The notes beneath the pieces are model-generated. The model did not search any database, was not told the DNA's origin, and worked only from the letters and a program-made list of their open reading frames with translations. Shown here in pieces: positions 22,577-33,262 of a stretch of DNA of 64,000 nucleotides. Location: contig BDDD01001664.1 of NCBI GenBank assembly GCA_001972305.1, forward strand, positions 36,998-100,997. The letters run 5' to 3'. Origin of the DNA: Cephalotus follicularis. Taxonomy: Eukaryota; Streptophyta; Magnoliopsida; Oxalidales; Cephalotaceae. Positions within the stretch are counted from its first letter, which is position 1. Every line of letters begins with the position of its first letter. The position numbers and the translations under genes were made by a program.

Positions 22577-24055
22577 ATGCTAGGTCGCCGATCGTTGGAT
22601 TCCGAAATACTTACTTGCGACCTAGAGATTGAAAGAACTTTAGGTGAAATTAGAGCGAATAACAAAATGGGTGAAAATTATAACGCGCAACCAAGACGGC
22701 CCTTAATTGAACATTTTACCCCACGTGCATATACCACTGCTTCATGCATTAGGGTGCCTGCTGTCCAAGCTGCTCACTATGAGATTAAGTCCAGTATTAT
22801 TCAGATGTTACCATCCTTTTATGGACTTGCAAATGAGGAACCGTACAAACATTTAGATGAATTCATTGAGATTTGCTCCACGTTTAAAATTCAAAACTTG
22901 TCGGAGGATGCCCTTAAGCTAATCTTATTTCCATTCTCATTGAAAGATAGAGCTAAACAATGGTTACATTCCTTAGACTCCATAATCATCACCACGTGGG
23001 CACAATTACAGCACGAGTTCCTCAGAAATATTTTCCCATAGGTCGAACCAACCAAATAAGACGAGCTCTCACTAGCTTTTCACAACAAGATGGTGAGCAG
23101 TTCCATGAGTCATGGGAAAGATTAAAGGATCTCATCCGAAAATGTCCCCATCATGCCGTTCCTAAATGGCAGTTAGTCCAATGCTTCTATGATGGACTGA
23201 CTGCACAAAATAGACAGATGGTGAATGCTTCTTGTTGAGGTACATTCATGCATAAAAATGAGGACGAGGCTTGGCAATTATTTGAGACCCTTAGCGAGAA
23301 CTCTTTACACCATTTATCATCCAGAATAGAGTCCTCTACGATGGGTACTCAAAAGAAAGGAGGCATATACGAGGTTAGCCAAATTGAGACTATCAATGCC
23401 AAGGTGGACATCATATCTCAGAAATTAGATAAAGTTGCACCTTATGTGCTAGCCCAATGCATTATATGAGTGATTGCCCGCTTGCTGTGCATTATCCGGA
23501 TTTTATTCAAGAACAAGTACAAACAATTCAAGGATTCTCTAAACCGGTTAACGATCCATATTCCAACACGTATAACCTGGGATGGAGGAATCACCCCAAT
23601 TTTTCATGGAAGCAGCCAAATACTAGCCACAATCCCCCGTATAGGCAAGATAATTCCTTTCCTCATCAAAATGCCTATAGGGATGTGCAACAACCCAATC
23701 TTCCACCACCTCAAATGCCTACGACAAATGAAGATAAAATGGATAAGATAATATTTGCGTTAGATGGGATCAACAAGAACAGCCAGAAATATGATCAGAT
23801 CATTCACTCCCATACCCAATCCATCTCCTCAAATGCCCTCGTCAGCTGAAGATAAATTGGATAAGGTACTATTTGCTTTGGATGGGATTAGCAAGAATAG
23901 CCAGAAATATGATCAAATCATTCACTCACATACCTAATCCATCTCCAAATTTGAATCTCAAATAGGACAGCTAGCTGACTTCATTAGGAAGGGAGAAAAA
24001 GGTCACCTACCAAGTCAAGTGGTAGGCAATCCTAGAAATCAGTCTAGACAGTGTT
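22577..24055 (+). pseudogene. Gag of the gypsy element, broken
   Basis: The first 154 codons (22577-23041) and their continuation in shifted frames to 23469 carry a Retrotrans_gag domain: AKQWLHSLD, then QFHESWERLKDLIRKCPHH and FYDGLTAQNRQMV. The following part (to about 23850) is Pro/Asn/Gln-rich, as in Athila-type Gag. Breaks are a TAG at 23039-23041, a frame change, a TGA at 23236-23238 and another frame change near 23460. The 3' end runs into the gap. A local duplication of about 130 bp (DEDKMDKI-type segment) is visible at about 23725-23940. Confidence 0.85.
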
Positions 24056-24949
24056 NNNNNNNNNNNNNNNNNNNNNNNNNNNNNNNNNNNNNNNNNNNNN
24101 NNNNNNNNNNNNNNNNNNNNNNNNNNNNNNNNNNNNNNNNNNNNNNNNNNNNNNNNNNNNNNNNNNNNNNNNNNNNNNNNNNNNNNNNNNNNNNNNNNNN
24201 NNNNNNNNNNNNNNNNNNNNNNNNNNNNNNNNNNNNNNNNNNNNNNNNNNNNNNNNNNNNNNNNNNNNNNNNNNNNNNNNNNNNNNNNNNNNNNNNNNNN
24301 NNNNNNNNNNNNNNNNNNNNNNNNNNNNNNNNNNNNNNNNNNNNNNNNNNNNNNNNNNNNNNNNNNNNNNNNNNNNNNNNNNNNNNNNNNNNNNNNNNNN
24401 NNNNNNNNNNNNNNNNNNNNNNNNNNNNNNNNNNNNNNNNNNNNNNNNNNNNNNNNNNNNNNNNNNNNNNNNNNNNNNNNNNNNNNNNNNNNNNNNNNNN
24501 NNNNNNNNNNNNNNNNNNNNNNNNNNNNNNNNNNNNNNNNNNNNNNNNNNNNNNNNNNNNNNNNNNNNNNNNNNNNNNNNNNNNNNNNNNNNNNNNNNNN
24601 NNNNNNNNNNNNNNNNNNNNNNNNNNNNNNNNNNNNNNNNNNNNNNNNNNNNNNNNNNNNNNNNNNNNNNNNNNNNNNNNNNNNNNNNNNNNNNNNNNNN
24701 NNNNNNNNNNNNNNNNNNNNNNNNNNNNNNNNNNNNNNNNNNNNNNNNNNNNNNNNNNNNNNNNNNNNNNNNNNNNNNNNNNNNNNNNNNNNNNNNNNNN
24801 NNNNNNNNNNNNNNNNNNNNNNNNNNNNNNNNNNNNNNNNNNNNNNNNNNNNNNNNNNNNNNNNNNNNNNNNNNNNNNNNNNNNNNNNNNNNNNNNNNNN
24901 NNNNNNNNNNNNNNNNNNNNNNNNNNNNNNNNNNNNNNNNNNNNNNNNN
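24056..24949. other. Assembly gap (894 N)
   Basis: A run of N from 24056 to 24949. By position it should contain the protease and most of the reverse transcriptase of the gypsy element. The real length is unknown. Confidence 0.99.
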
Positions 24950-26926
24950 GTAGACAAGAAACCGGTTGTTATTTACTACGCTAGTAAAACTTTTTCAGTG
25001 GCTCAATCTAAATATACCACGACTGAAAAAGAATTGCTAGCCGTAGTGTTTGCTCTGGAAAAGTTTCGTTCATATCTCCTAGGATCCAAGGTGGTGGTAT
25101 ATACGGATCATTATGCTCTCAAGCACCTTCTTCCCAAAAAGGACACAAAACCGAGACTTATTCGATGGATTCTGCTATTACAGGAATTTGACCTAGAAAT
25201 TCGCGATAAGAAAGGTTCTGAGAATGTCGTAGATGACCATGTGCCTAGAATTATAGTTGAATCGCCCCCATCCACGGAATTAGTTAGAGATTCATTCCCT
25301 GATGAACATCTTTTTGCAATCTCTCATAAACCTTCTCCATGGTATGCGTATATAGTGAATTACTTGGCTATTGGGAAGCTTCCCGATGGTTGGGGTAAGC
25401 AAGAAAAAGACCTTCTTTCCAAAAAGGACACAAAACCGAGACTTATTCGATGGATTATGCTATTACAGGAATTTGACCTAGAAATTCGCGATAAGAAAGG
25501 TTCTGAGAATGTCGTAGCTGACCATCTGTCTAGAATTATAGTTGAATCCCCCCCATCCACGGAATTAGTTAGAGATTCATTCCCTGATGAACATCTTTTT
25601 GCAATCTCTCATAAACCTTCTCCGTGGTATGCACATATAGTGAATTACTTGGCTATTGGGAAGCTTCCCGATGGTTGGGGTAAGCAAGAAAAAGACAGAT
25701 TTTTCGCTCAGCTTAAGTTCTACATATGGGAAGATCCTGAATTGTTTCAGTACTGTTCAGATCAGATTATCCGTCGTTGTGTTCCTGAGAGTGAGTTCCA
25801 TAATATTTTGACTTTTTGTCACTCTCTTGCTTGTGGAGGGCATTTTAGTGGGAAGAAAACAACTACCAAAGTTTTGCAAAGTGGTTTCTATTGGCCTACA
25901 TTGTTTAAAGACGCTTTTGAGTTTTGCCGCACCTGCATTAATTGTCAAAAAGTAGGAAATATGTCGCGTAGAGACATGATGCCCTTGAGTCCTGTTTTAG
26001 TTGTAGAGATTTTTGATGTTTGGGGCATAGACTTTATGGGACCTTTTCCGATGTCTTTTGGTTATGAGTATATTTTAGTTGCGGTGGACTATGTGTCCAA
26101 ATGGGTAGAAGCTCAGGCCACTAGAACCAATGATCATAAGGTAGTGATTAAATTCCTGCAAAGCCACATTTTCAGTCGTTTTGGTTTTCCGAAAGCAATT
26201 ATCAGTGATGGTGGTTCACATTTTAAACACTGGAATGTAGGCGCACTCTTGAAGAAATACTCGATAACGCATAAAATTGCCACTCCATATCATCCACAGA
26301 CTAGTGGGCAAGTAGAAGTGTCTAATAGGGAGCTTAAGAGAATACTAGAGAAAACTATTAGGCCGGATAGGAAAGATTGGTCATTGAGATTAGATGACGC
26401 TTTGTGGGCCTATCGGGCAGCATATAAGACTCCCATTGGTATGTCCCCATATCGCATTGTGTTTGGAAAAGCTTGCCATTTGCCTGTTGAGTTGGAACAC
26501 CGTGCACTTTGGGCTATAAGGCAATTTAATTTTGACATGAAAACAGCTGGTTCCAACCGTGCTATTCAGCCTTTAGAGCTTGACAAGTTGCGTAATAGCG
26601 CATATGAGAGTGCAAAGATTTATAAGGCTAGGACCAAGGAATTTCATGATAAGCATATTGTTCGAAAATCCTTTGAACCTAATCAGAAAGTTTGGCTATT
26701 TAATTCTAAGTTACGCTTGTTTCCAGGTAAACTTCGATCCCGTTGGGATGGCCCATTCATCGTTTCTGAAGTATTTCCTCATGGTGTTGTGACTATAAAA
26801 AACCCGGCCGATGGATCCACATTTAAAGTTAATGGGCAGCGTTTAAAACCATATGTGGATGGAATTAGTGACGGACAGATCATTGAGTCTGTTGACTTGA
26901 TTGATCCTGTCTATACTCCTCTTTGA
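24950..26926 (+). pseudogene. Pol of the gypsy element: RNase H and integrase, open for 642 codons
   Basis: Starts after the gap in RNase H ([20 protein letters not shown], with [12 protein letters not shown]). The integrase has a zinc-binding module (H...H...CRTCINC), core D (WGIDFMGPF), D (IISDGGSHF) and E ([11 protein letters not shown]), then a C-terminal basic region ending at 26926. The frame is open from 24998 to the stop, far better preserved than gag. A 95-residue in-frame tandem duplication (25127-25696) sits between RNase H and integrase; the first copy reads DDHVPR where the second has ADHLSR. Classed as pseudogene because gag is broken and the reverse transcriptase is not visible. 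Confidence 0.88.
25127..25696 (+). repeat. 285-bp in-frame tandem duplication in the gypsy pol frame
   Basis: Copies 25127-25411 and 25412-25696 are nearly identical. They keep the frame because 285 is a multiple of three. The unit spans the end of RNase H and the linker into integrase (about 95 residues). Confidence 0.95.
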
Positions 26927-27256
26927 TATCCACACCAGCTGCGTCTAGCCAAAGACGTTAAAGCAAAGCGCTTAGTGGGAGGCAACCCGCTGTTTTTTGT
27001 TTTATTTATGTACCTTGTTTCTTTTACATTTTTTTGTTTTTGTTTTTCATTGTTTTTGTAGGTAATTTAAGTGCGGATTGATAATCTTCAAAAAATTTCG
27101 CTGCACTGATAAATTCGTTCAAAGCTTCACGATCATATCCGGTAAATCCTACCCCATTGTTCTTTTATTTATTTGCATTGTTTGATTATTTTTGTTCATT
27201 TATTATTTTATTTTTTTTATTTGTGTTTCATTGCATTGAGGACAATGCAACGTTTA

Positions 27257-27267
27257 AGTAAGGGGGG
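27257..27267 (+). other. Polypurine-like tract in the 3' region of the gypsy element
   Basis: AGTAAGGGGGG follows a GAGGACAATGCAA motif of the kind found near the 3' end of Athila-type elements. It is not next to any LTR start here, because the first part of the 3' LTR is missing. About 580 bp of AT-rich, non-coding sequence follows before the LTR remnant. Confidence 0.45.
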
Positions 27268-27848
27268 TTTAGTATCGTTGTTCATTTTAATTTTGAAAAT
27301 AGGAATAAATGTTGATATACTTAGAAATAATAGAAAACCCCCATATGAGAAATAATAAAAATTTTGTTTTCAAGAAAAAGAAAAGGAATATATCTCAATG
27401 TAGGAGTTTGTGCGAATAAATGAATAAATGAAAATATAAAAGATCAGTCTTGTGTGTTTTCATGGTTTCATAAATTTTAGTAAGGAGAAAGACATAGAAT
27501 GGATGTTCTTACATATATATGTTCAAAAAAAGAAAAGAAAAAGAAAAAGAATAAAGTATATTTTACATATTTGAATTCAGTCTTGGTCTGTAGCCTATTT
27601 GATTCGAGTAATTAAATCCGAGGGGTGTTTTACACCTAGTTCCTTAAAGCCAACTGATTTGAGAGTAACTGGTCTGCTGTTTCATATTATTTTTTTATTT
27701 ATTTATTTTGTTAATTTACGTTAGATATTTAATTTGAATTGTTTAGTTTTTTTTTTTATTAGATTAGTTTAATTTAAAACCAATCATCTTTTCAATTTAT
27801 TTATTTGCATTGGTAGCTTAGATTAAATTAATTTAATATTTGTTATTT

Positions 27849-27976
27849 CTGTTTAGTGGCATCCTAGGTTTATTTTTATAGCATCTCCTTTCAGCTATTC
27901 GTGGAAACGATCCCTACTTCCACTTGCTAAATTGTTAGATTAGGGTAATTTTGATTCGGCCTAACGACACCCATCA
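27849..27976 (+). repeat. 3' LTR remnant (128 bp) of the gypsy element
   Basis: Matches the last 128 bp of the 5' LTR (22333-22460) with only a few differences, ends CCCATCA, and is followed by the target duplication ATAAG. Confidence 0.92.
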
Positions 27977-28571
27977 ATAAGACACCAAAAACTTCTCATC
28001 CTCAAGCGTTCCGCTCTTAACGATCTAAAGAATTTCCTCATCTCCTTCGTTAGGAATCCCATACTTGGACTTGACATTCATGAGTCGCGTCATCATAGAC
28101 AACTTGGTGTGTTTTTTACAGCTATTCCACAACGGTTCATCCGATCCTTAAGCAGGTCATAAAACTTCTTTGCATTGGGATTCAAAGTTCATCGGCCGGC
28201 TCGTCATCTTCACAAGTATCAAACTCGAACCCCCCAACATCTATTACCAGATCTCTAAAAGGATTGCTCAGACCCAAGGGGTCTGGCTGCTCTATTGCAT
28301 CCCGACAGCATTCCCTCCTTTCTCCATGTTGATCCCACAACGAGTAATCGAGGATGAAACTGTTCTTCAACAAATGTAACTGCACTTCAGATCGAGTTCC
28401 AAGTGCCTTTAACTTGCAACGGTTGCAAGAACATTTTATCTTACTATTGCAGACAAACTCTTCGTTTGAGAATGCAAAATCTAGGAATCCAAGCACACCC
28501 CTGTTAAATTCCTTCGTTTGTAACCCCTAAACAACCGACCTACGCATCCAACTCCTGTCCACAAACATTTT
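27977..28571 (-). pseudogene. TNP2-type CACTA transposase, N-terminal part (transposase-associated domain)
   Basis: The minus-strand frame starts MFVDRSWMRR at 28571. After a TAG/TGA-type stop some 13 codons in, it shows the transposase-associated domain: FLDFAFSN, the Cys pair KCSCNRCK, EVQLHLL and YSLWDQHGE. The rest, with a frameshift near 28190, includes AKKFYDLLKD and MTRLMNVKSKYGIPNEG, leading to the gypsy insertion point at 27976/27977. The transposase then continues at 21787. Together the three pieces give domain order transposase-associated, Transposase_21, DUF4216. Confidence 0.85.
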
Positions 28572-29842
28572 TTCTACAAGTGGGTAGAAGATTGTTAGAT
28601 TCGAGTATTCTTTTTTCAAAATGCATTCTCCGAAATGTATCTCACCACCTAACTCTAAAAGGTATAACCATATCCCATTCCCGACTACGTACCTCCACTA
28701 ATATCGTTATCCCACGTGCATAGTTCACCCTGAGAAAATTTCGGCAGCATCTCCCCACGGTTCCTCAAATACACGAATTAATTTGAAGCAATCAGTTAAA
28801 TTATGTATTTGAGGAACATGTTTAAGGAGTGTAACCAAAACTTTCTTGAAAAAAATTATGTACGCAAAATAACTATATATCCTACAATGGAAAACGTATG
28901 CAAGAACTGTCGGAATTGGACAATTCATTATTCACCCCTATTGAATGAATCATGAACAGGAATCTAATATTTCTCTCAAATTTATATGTAATTGAAATCT
29001 ATAATAAATTCCAACACGTTTAAACCTTAAACTTTCATGCATTTCAACATAAAATATACAACATACTTGAATAATAAAATATTTTATGTGTTTATCTCTC
29101 TCCTTCTTAATAAATGTCATAAATTCTATGAATTATATGATAATTGGATTATGTAATTATTCTTAAAAATTGGGGAAATGGCATTGCAACAATACCGGTT
29201 GACTGTTGTGTTTTTACTTTGAGCGACTTAATTGCAATAATGCGATATCAATGTTACTGTTAAATGGGTAGACAACAAGTAATCATAGACTCCACTTTAA
29301 TCAAACTAGCACTTCTAAAAACTAAATTACACACTTCTAAATGATAAATGATAACCAATATTCATCAATAGCGATTGCAACAATGGTTATCCTAATTAAG
29401 GCAAGATTTTTAATTTTCGTTCCTTCTGAACGTGTTCTCAATTTCTCGTGATAACTACAACGTATCTTCCAAGAGTTTGATTTACATTTTCATGAGAAGT
29501 TGAACAGCTTTTACTTGATAGGTTACCCACAACTCTAAAAATTTTCTAAACTTAGATTTGAAAAATATTTGTTTCAACCAATGCAAACTTAGATTTTAAG
29601 TGGGATTGAATCTTATAGATTCGGATCTTCGGATTAAGCTCTAAATCAATTTTTTTCAGCCCATTACGTTCTATAAAAAAATAAACCAAATTACCCATAG
29701 TAACATAATCAAATGTCCCATATTAACTCACGTGCAATAAGTTCATGTTCACGACTTACAAACAAAAAAAAAAAAAACAATCAATTTGGTTTTCAAATTA
29801 CAAATCTCTTCACATAAGTCATTAACATCAACAAATTGAACA

Positions 29843-29887
<45 letters not shown>

Positions 29888-30319
29888 AGTATATTATATA
29901 TAATTTTAACATAAATTATATATACGTATATATGTTTATAATTAGATTATATATTTTTTAATAAATATACATATATATATATATATTAAAAATAACTGAT
30001 AAAAAATTGCATAAATTAAAATTAAATAATAAAAAACTACTAAACGGAGAGAGGGGAGCAGTGCTGGTTAAGGATCTGGTGGCGCACCGCTTGAAGGGGG
30101 ATCTGATGGCGTAGCAGCTTCTCGATCGGATGCGATCGGACGGCATGGATGCCTGCTGCGATCTGAACAGTGTGATAGTGGTGCGTGATCGACGGCGTGG
30201 ACTTCGCATTCAGAGAACGACAATGAATCGGAGAGAGTGGATCGAAGAGAGATAAAGAGAGAAGAAGAGAAGTGACCGTGAAAGAAGAAAAAGAGAAAGG
30301 AAGCTGATATCTAGGTTTA
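28572..30319. other. 5' flank of the CACTA transposase gene, no gene seen
   Basis: AT-rich, mostly non-coding sequence between the transposase start and the right subterminal region; presumably the element's promoter. It contains a (TA)n tract at 29846-29882 and a purine-rich tract near 30220-30300. No domain is recognised in the short frames. Confidence 0.5.
29846..29882. repeat. (TA)n microsatellite
   Basis: About 18 uninterrupted TA units. Confidence 0.95.
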
Positions 30320-30466
30320 AGTGTGGGCGAGGGCATGACGATGGCATTAAGTGTCCTCGTCATGTCCCTTTAAAAAAAAAAAAAACTACTCAACGTCGGG
30401 GGGATTAAGTGCCATTGTCGTTGCCCTCACCTCATGCCCTCGCGGTTGCCTGTTTTTCTTGTAGTG
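30320..30466. repeat. Right subterminal region and terminal inverted repeat of the CACTA element
   Basis: Contains GGGCGAGGGCATGACGATGG-type words and, in the outermost part, TGCCCTCGCGGTTGCC followed by TTTTTCTTGTAGTG. The last 30 or so bases are the inverted match of the left end. Confidence 0.88.
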
Positions 30467-31158
30467 AACGTCACAGGCTCTATGGTTGAGAAATTTTATC
30501 ACAGGCCTTAGGATAGTCGATTCCATATGAAGGCCAGTGAGGATTTATTGTGATAATTTGTCTGCTGTATTATTTTCTAAGAATAACAAAAGCGGCAACA
30601 AAAGCAAGCATATCGACATAAAGTATATGGTTGTCAGAGATCGCATTAAAGAGGGTGTTATTTCTATTGAGCACGTTAGAAGTGAGCAGATGGTTGCAGA
30701 TCATGTAACTAAAGGTTTACCAGTAAATTTATTTAAGGATCATGTGCAACATATGAGACTTATTAGCTCTTTTGATATTTGACCTCTATTGTGTTATTCA
30801 ATGATAACTTGTTTTGTTCATGAACATATATGTTTATCATTTTATATAAGACAATATTTGTTTTTCATGGAGTCCACTGGGACTTATTAAGAGGACCCTG
30901 AATGGCATATGGTAACGTCCATTCATAAAGTCACATTTTAGGTATTTAATAGAAAGTATCATACATTGTAATACATGGAAGGCGGTGTTCATGATATAGC
31001 TAGAGCACAACCGCCATGATTCATGTATTGAGAATTTTTAATTGAGTACAAGGCTTTCATGACTAGATGATCTGGGTAGTGCATATTAAGTTTGGCAAAT
31101 TACAGTGATTATCACCCTTAATAATATTCAGCTGCATTGTGAGGACCAAGTGGGAGAA
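30467..31158 (+). pseudogene. Copia A, right part: RNase H end, 3' untranslated region and polypurine tract
   Basis: After the duplicated AAC, the Copia A RNase H frame resumes with QALWLRN, has a stop near 30530, then an open piece 30537-30782 with the typical end of copia RNase H (YCDNLSAV, KHIDIKYMVVRDRI, ADHVTKGLP). A non-coding stretch follows to the polypurine tract AAGTGGGAGAA at 31148-31158, directly before the 3' LTR. Confidence 0.9.
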
Positions 31159-31545
31159 TATTAGAAACGTCTATTGATAAGAGACTAAGTGTGGCCCCAC
31201 AACATGTTTATCCCATGTTTAATTAATTATTAAGTGGTGATAATATTAGTTACTATCCTATATCCTTAATTCTCTCTAGTAATGGGTTGTTATTATACAT
31301 CATGATCAAGAATTGGTTCCTTGATGGTAGGAATAAACTAACATACTAAATTTAAGGTGATGATTAAGGGTTCCTAACCCAGTCTTTAAATAAGTCTGTG
31401 ATTCTTATCTCTGTGTAAAATCAAACACTTAATTAAACAGTTGTGTGGGTGATTATTTGAACAATCATGGTTGGAGGTACATTAATTTAGTTCGGTTGCA
31501 TAATTTCTGATTATACATGTTATATCCCTCATTAATCATATATAT
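31159..31545 (+). repeat. 3' LTR of Copia A
   Basis: Begins TATTAGAAACG directly after the polypurine tract; plant copia LTRs of this kind normally start TGTTAGAA, so the TG has probably mutated to TA. The right end is not certain (a CA lies at about 31518 or 31545, before a short TA tract). No 5' partner remains in the window. Confidence 0.65.
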
Positions 31546-31580
31546 ATATATATGGTGATGTAACAATGTACCTAACTTAG

Positions 31581-31895
31581 GTACAGTATCACCTAATTAC
31601 GATACTTGTGAATATATTTTTTAAATCTAACCGTTGAATTTGATATTCTATTAATATATATCACTCATGCAAATTTTTAAGTTAATCGGATATCTGTAAA
31701 TATTATATTAAATAGGATGATATTTTATTGTTTACGAGTAAATTATAGAACGGTTAAACTTTTTCGTCTAGAAATGAAATAGTTAGAAATATTCAATTAA
31801 CTTAAAAATTTACATTTATAATCTATAGACAAATAGATCGATTGGATTTGAAAAAAAAGTATTCACAAATTGAGTAATTAAGATGATACTATATA
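31581..31895. mobile_element. MITE-like element with about 55-bp imperfect terminal inverted repeats
   Basis: The left arm contains CAGTATCACCTAATTACGAT, CTTGTGAATA and AAATCTAACCG. The right arm (about 31838-31895), read in reverse complement, has AGTATCATCTTAATTAC, TTGTGAATAC and CAAATCCAATC at matching spacing. It has no coding capacity. The family is not determined; it sits in TA-rich sequence, so a target duplication cannot be read. Confidence 0.6.
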
Positions 31896-33262
31896 TATAA
31901 TATCCAATTAAGAATTTATAAAAACAAATGCTTAATTTAGTAAGTTTGACAACTACAACCAGACGCATCTATATAATATACAAAGAAAGATCAGTCGATG
32001 ATAGGTCTCAAAGCCAAGATGGCGTACGACTGACTTCTAATATTTATGCACGAGACGAGAGAGATCCGCAGATGATCGCACTCAAAGCCAAGATGGCGTA
32101 CGATGTTTCAAACCACAATGCACTATTTATTATAATCATATTGCACATTCCATTGGTACTTGTTATCATCAAATAATTATATAGTCAACACTATCACCAT
32201 GTGATACAATATATAAATAACTCCCGTTGAGTTTTATTAAATTAAAGAATGTCTTTTCATGTTTTAACTTTAAAAATTTGTTTTACGAGGTTTTTAATCG
32301 GTTTAAAATTATTTTTTTATAAAAAATTTATTACTTCACCCCACATTTTATGATTGTTTTTGAAAAAAAAATATTAAAATCAATTGTTATTAAAAAAAAA
32401 GATTAATTCGACTCTCTTTTTAGGTGTTTAGTGAGATTAAACATAACCATTTTTTGTATAGTTATGAGAGATATTATTTTCCTGTTAGATTTATGGAGTT
32501 TATTCTTTCATCGAGGATAACATTGGAAAACTAACTCCCTGCATAATGTATGGATATCTCAAAGACGGACCTATAAAGTACTAGTCCATGCTTTCCTATT
32601 TTTTGAATAAAAAAAGTTTAGGCTAAAGATTTGACAAAATCTAAAAGAATAAATATATGATTTTCTTGAAAAAAAAAAAGTGAGCCAATATGAATTTTGG
32701 GGTTATTAGCAAGTATCAAAAAGCTAAAAATAATTTGACAAGGTAAGGGTGCAACGTTCGTAAACAATTTGCTATTTGATTTAATAAGAACTCGTTTGTA
32801 TTCGTTAAATAAACTTAATGAACGAAATCAAACATGATTTTAAAGTCGTTAGCTTAACAAGTTAAGTTTGAACAATGATGAGTTTGATTTATTAATGTTC
32901 GTAAACAGCACGTTAATAAACGGTTAAAAATATTTGCTCAGTACTCAATTATATGTTCGATTAATCTTATTAAGAGTCGATTATATGAATTATTTTTTTT
33001 TATTAATTATATCAATTATATTTTATATTGATTGACATTTATTTATTTGTAACTTTTTTATGAGAAATAAATTAAAAAAAATATATGAATGAATAGAAAA
33101 CTCGAGCTCGAGTAGTTAACTATAGCGATTATAGTTTGAGTGAAATTCTAATTCTTAAATTTTCTAGGGCTTGAATTTCAACATCAATTTTATGAATTTG
33201 TGAAAAATTCATTAAAAATTCGATTCTAATTTGATATGGAAAGAATATGTTTATATTAAGAA
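31896..33262. other. AT-rich intergenic region
   Basis: No gene is recognised. A small direct repeat (AAAGCCAAGATGGCGTACGA at about 32010 and 32084) gives a short open frame at 31928-32176 that matches nothing known to me. Confidence 0.5.

Larger units (their letters stand above)
21788..27976 (+). mobile_element. Ty3/gypsy retrotransposon (Athila/Tat-like primer site), with truncated 3' LTR
   Basis: It is flanked by ATAAG (21783-21787 and 27977-27981) and has TGATAAGC...CCCATCA ends. Order: 5' LTR 21788-22460, tRNA-Asp-type primer site, gag, assembly gap (24056-24949, where protease and most of reverse transcriptase should be), RNase H and integrase to 26926, a long 3' untranslated region, then a 3' LTR reduced to its last 128 bp (27849-27976). 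It sits in the CACTA transposase gene in opposite orientation to it. With both outer TSDs intact, the 3' LTR loss came after insertion or during reverse transcription. Confidence 0.9.
13454..30466 (-). mobile_element. CACTA (En/Spm-type) DNA transposon, about 17.0 kb, with nested insertions
   Basis: It starts CACTACAAAAAAAACG and ends TTTTTCTTGTAGTG, so both ends read CACTACAA inward. It is flanked by the 3-bp duplication AAC (13451-13453 and 30467-30469), the size usual for CACTA elements. Joining the flanks restores one Copia A RNase H frame, which confirms the insertion. Both genes inside, a TNP2-type transposase and a Transposase_24-type protein, lie on the minus strand, so the element's 5' end is at 30466. 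Three later inserts (13916-15693, 18993-21634, 21788-27976) account for over 10 kb of its length. Both genes carry stops. Confidence 0.95.

Noticed and set aside
24007-24984. Open frames of about 300-320 codons over the gap
   Set aside because: They consist of N bases; there is no sequence information.
29958-30363. Two overlapping Ser/Arg/Leu-rich frames on the minus strand near the CACTA right end
   Set aside because: Low complexity, no domain, overlapping frames. They could be 5' leader of the CACTA genes, but coding is not supported.
31928-32176. 82-codon frame with an internal repeat
   Set aside because: The repeat (AAAGCCAAGATGGCG) is a local duplication in AT-rich DNA; nothing recognisable is encoded.
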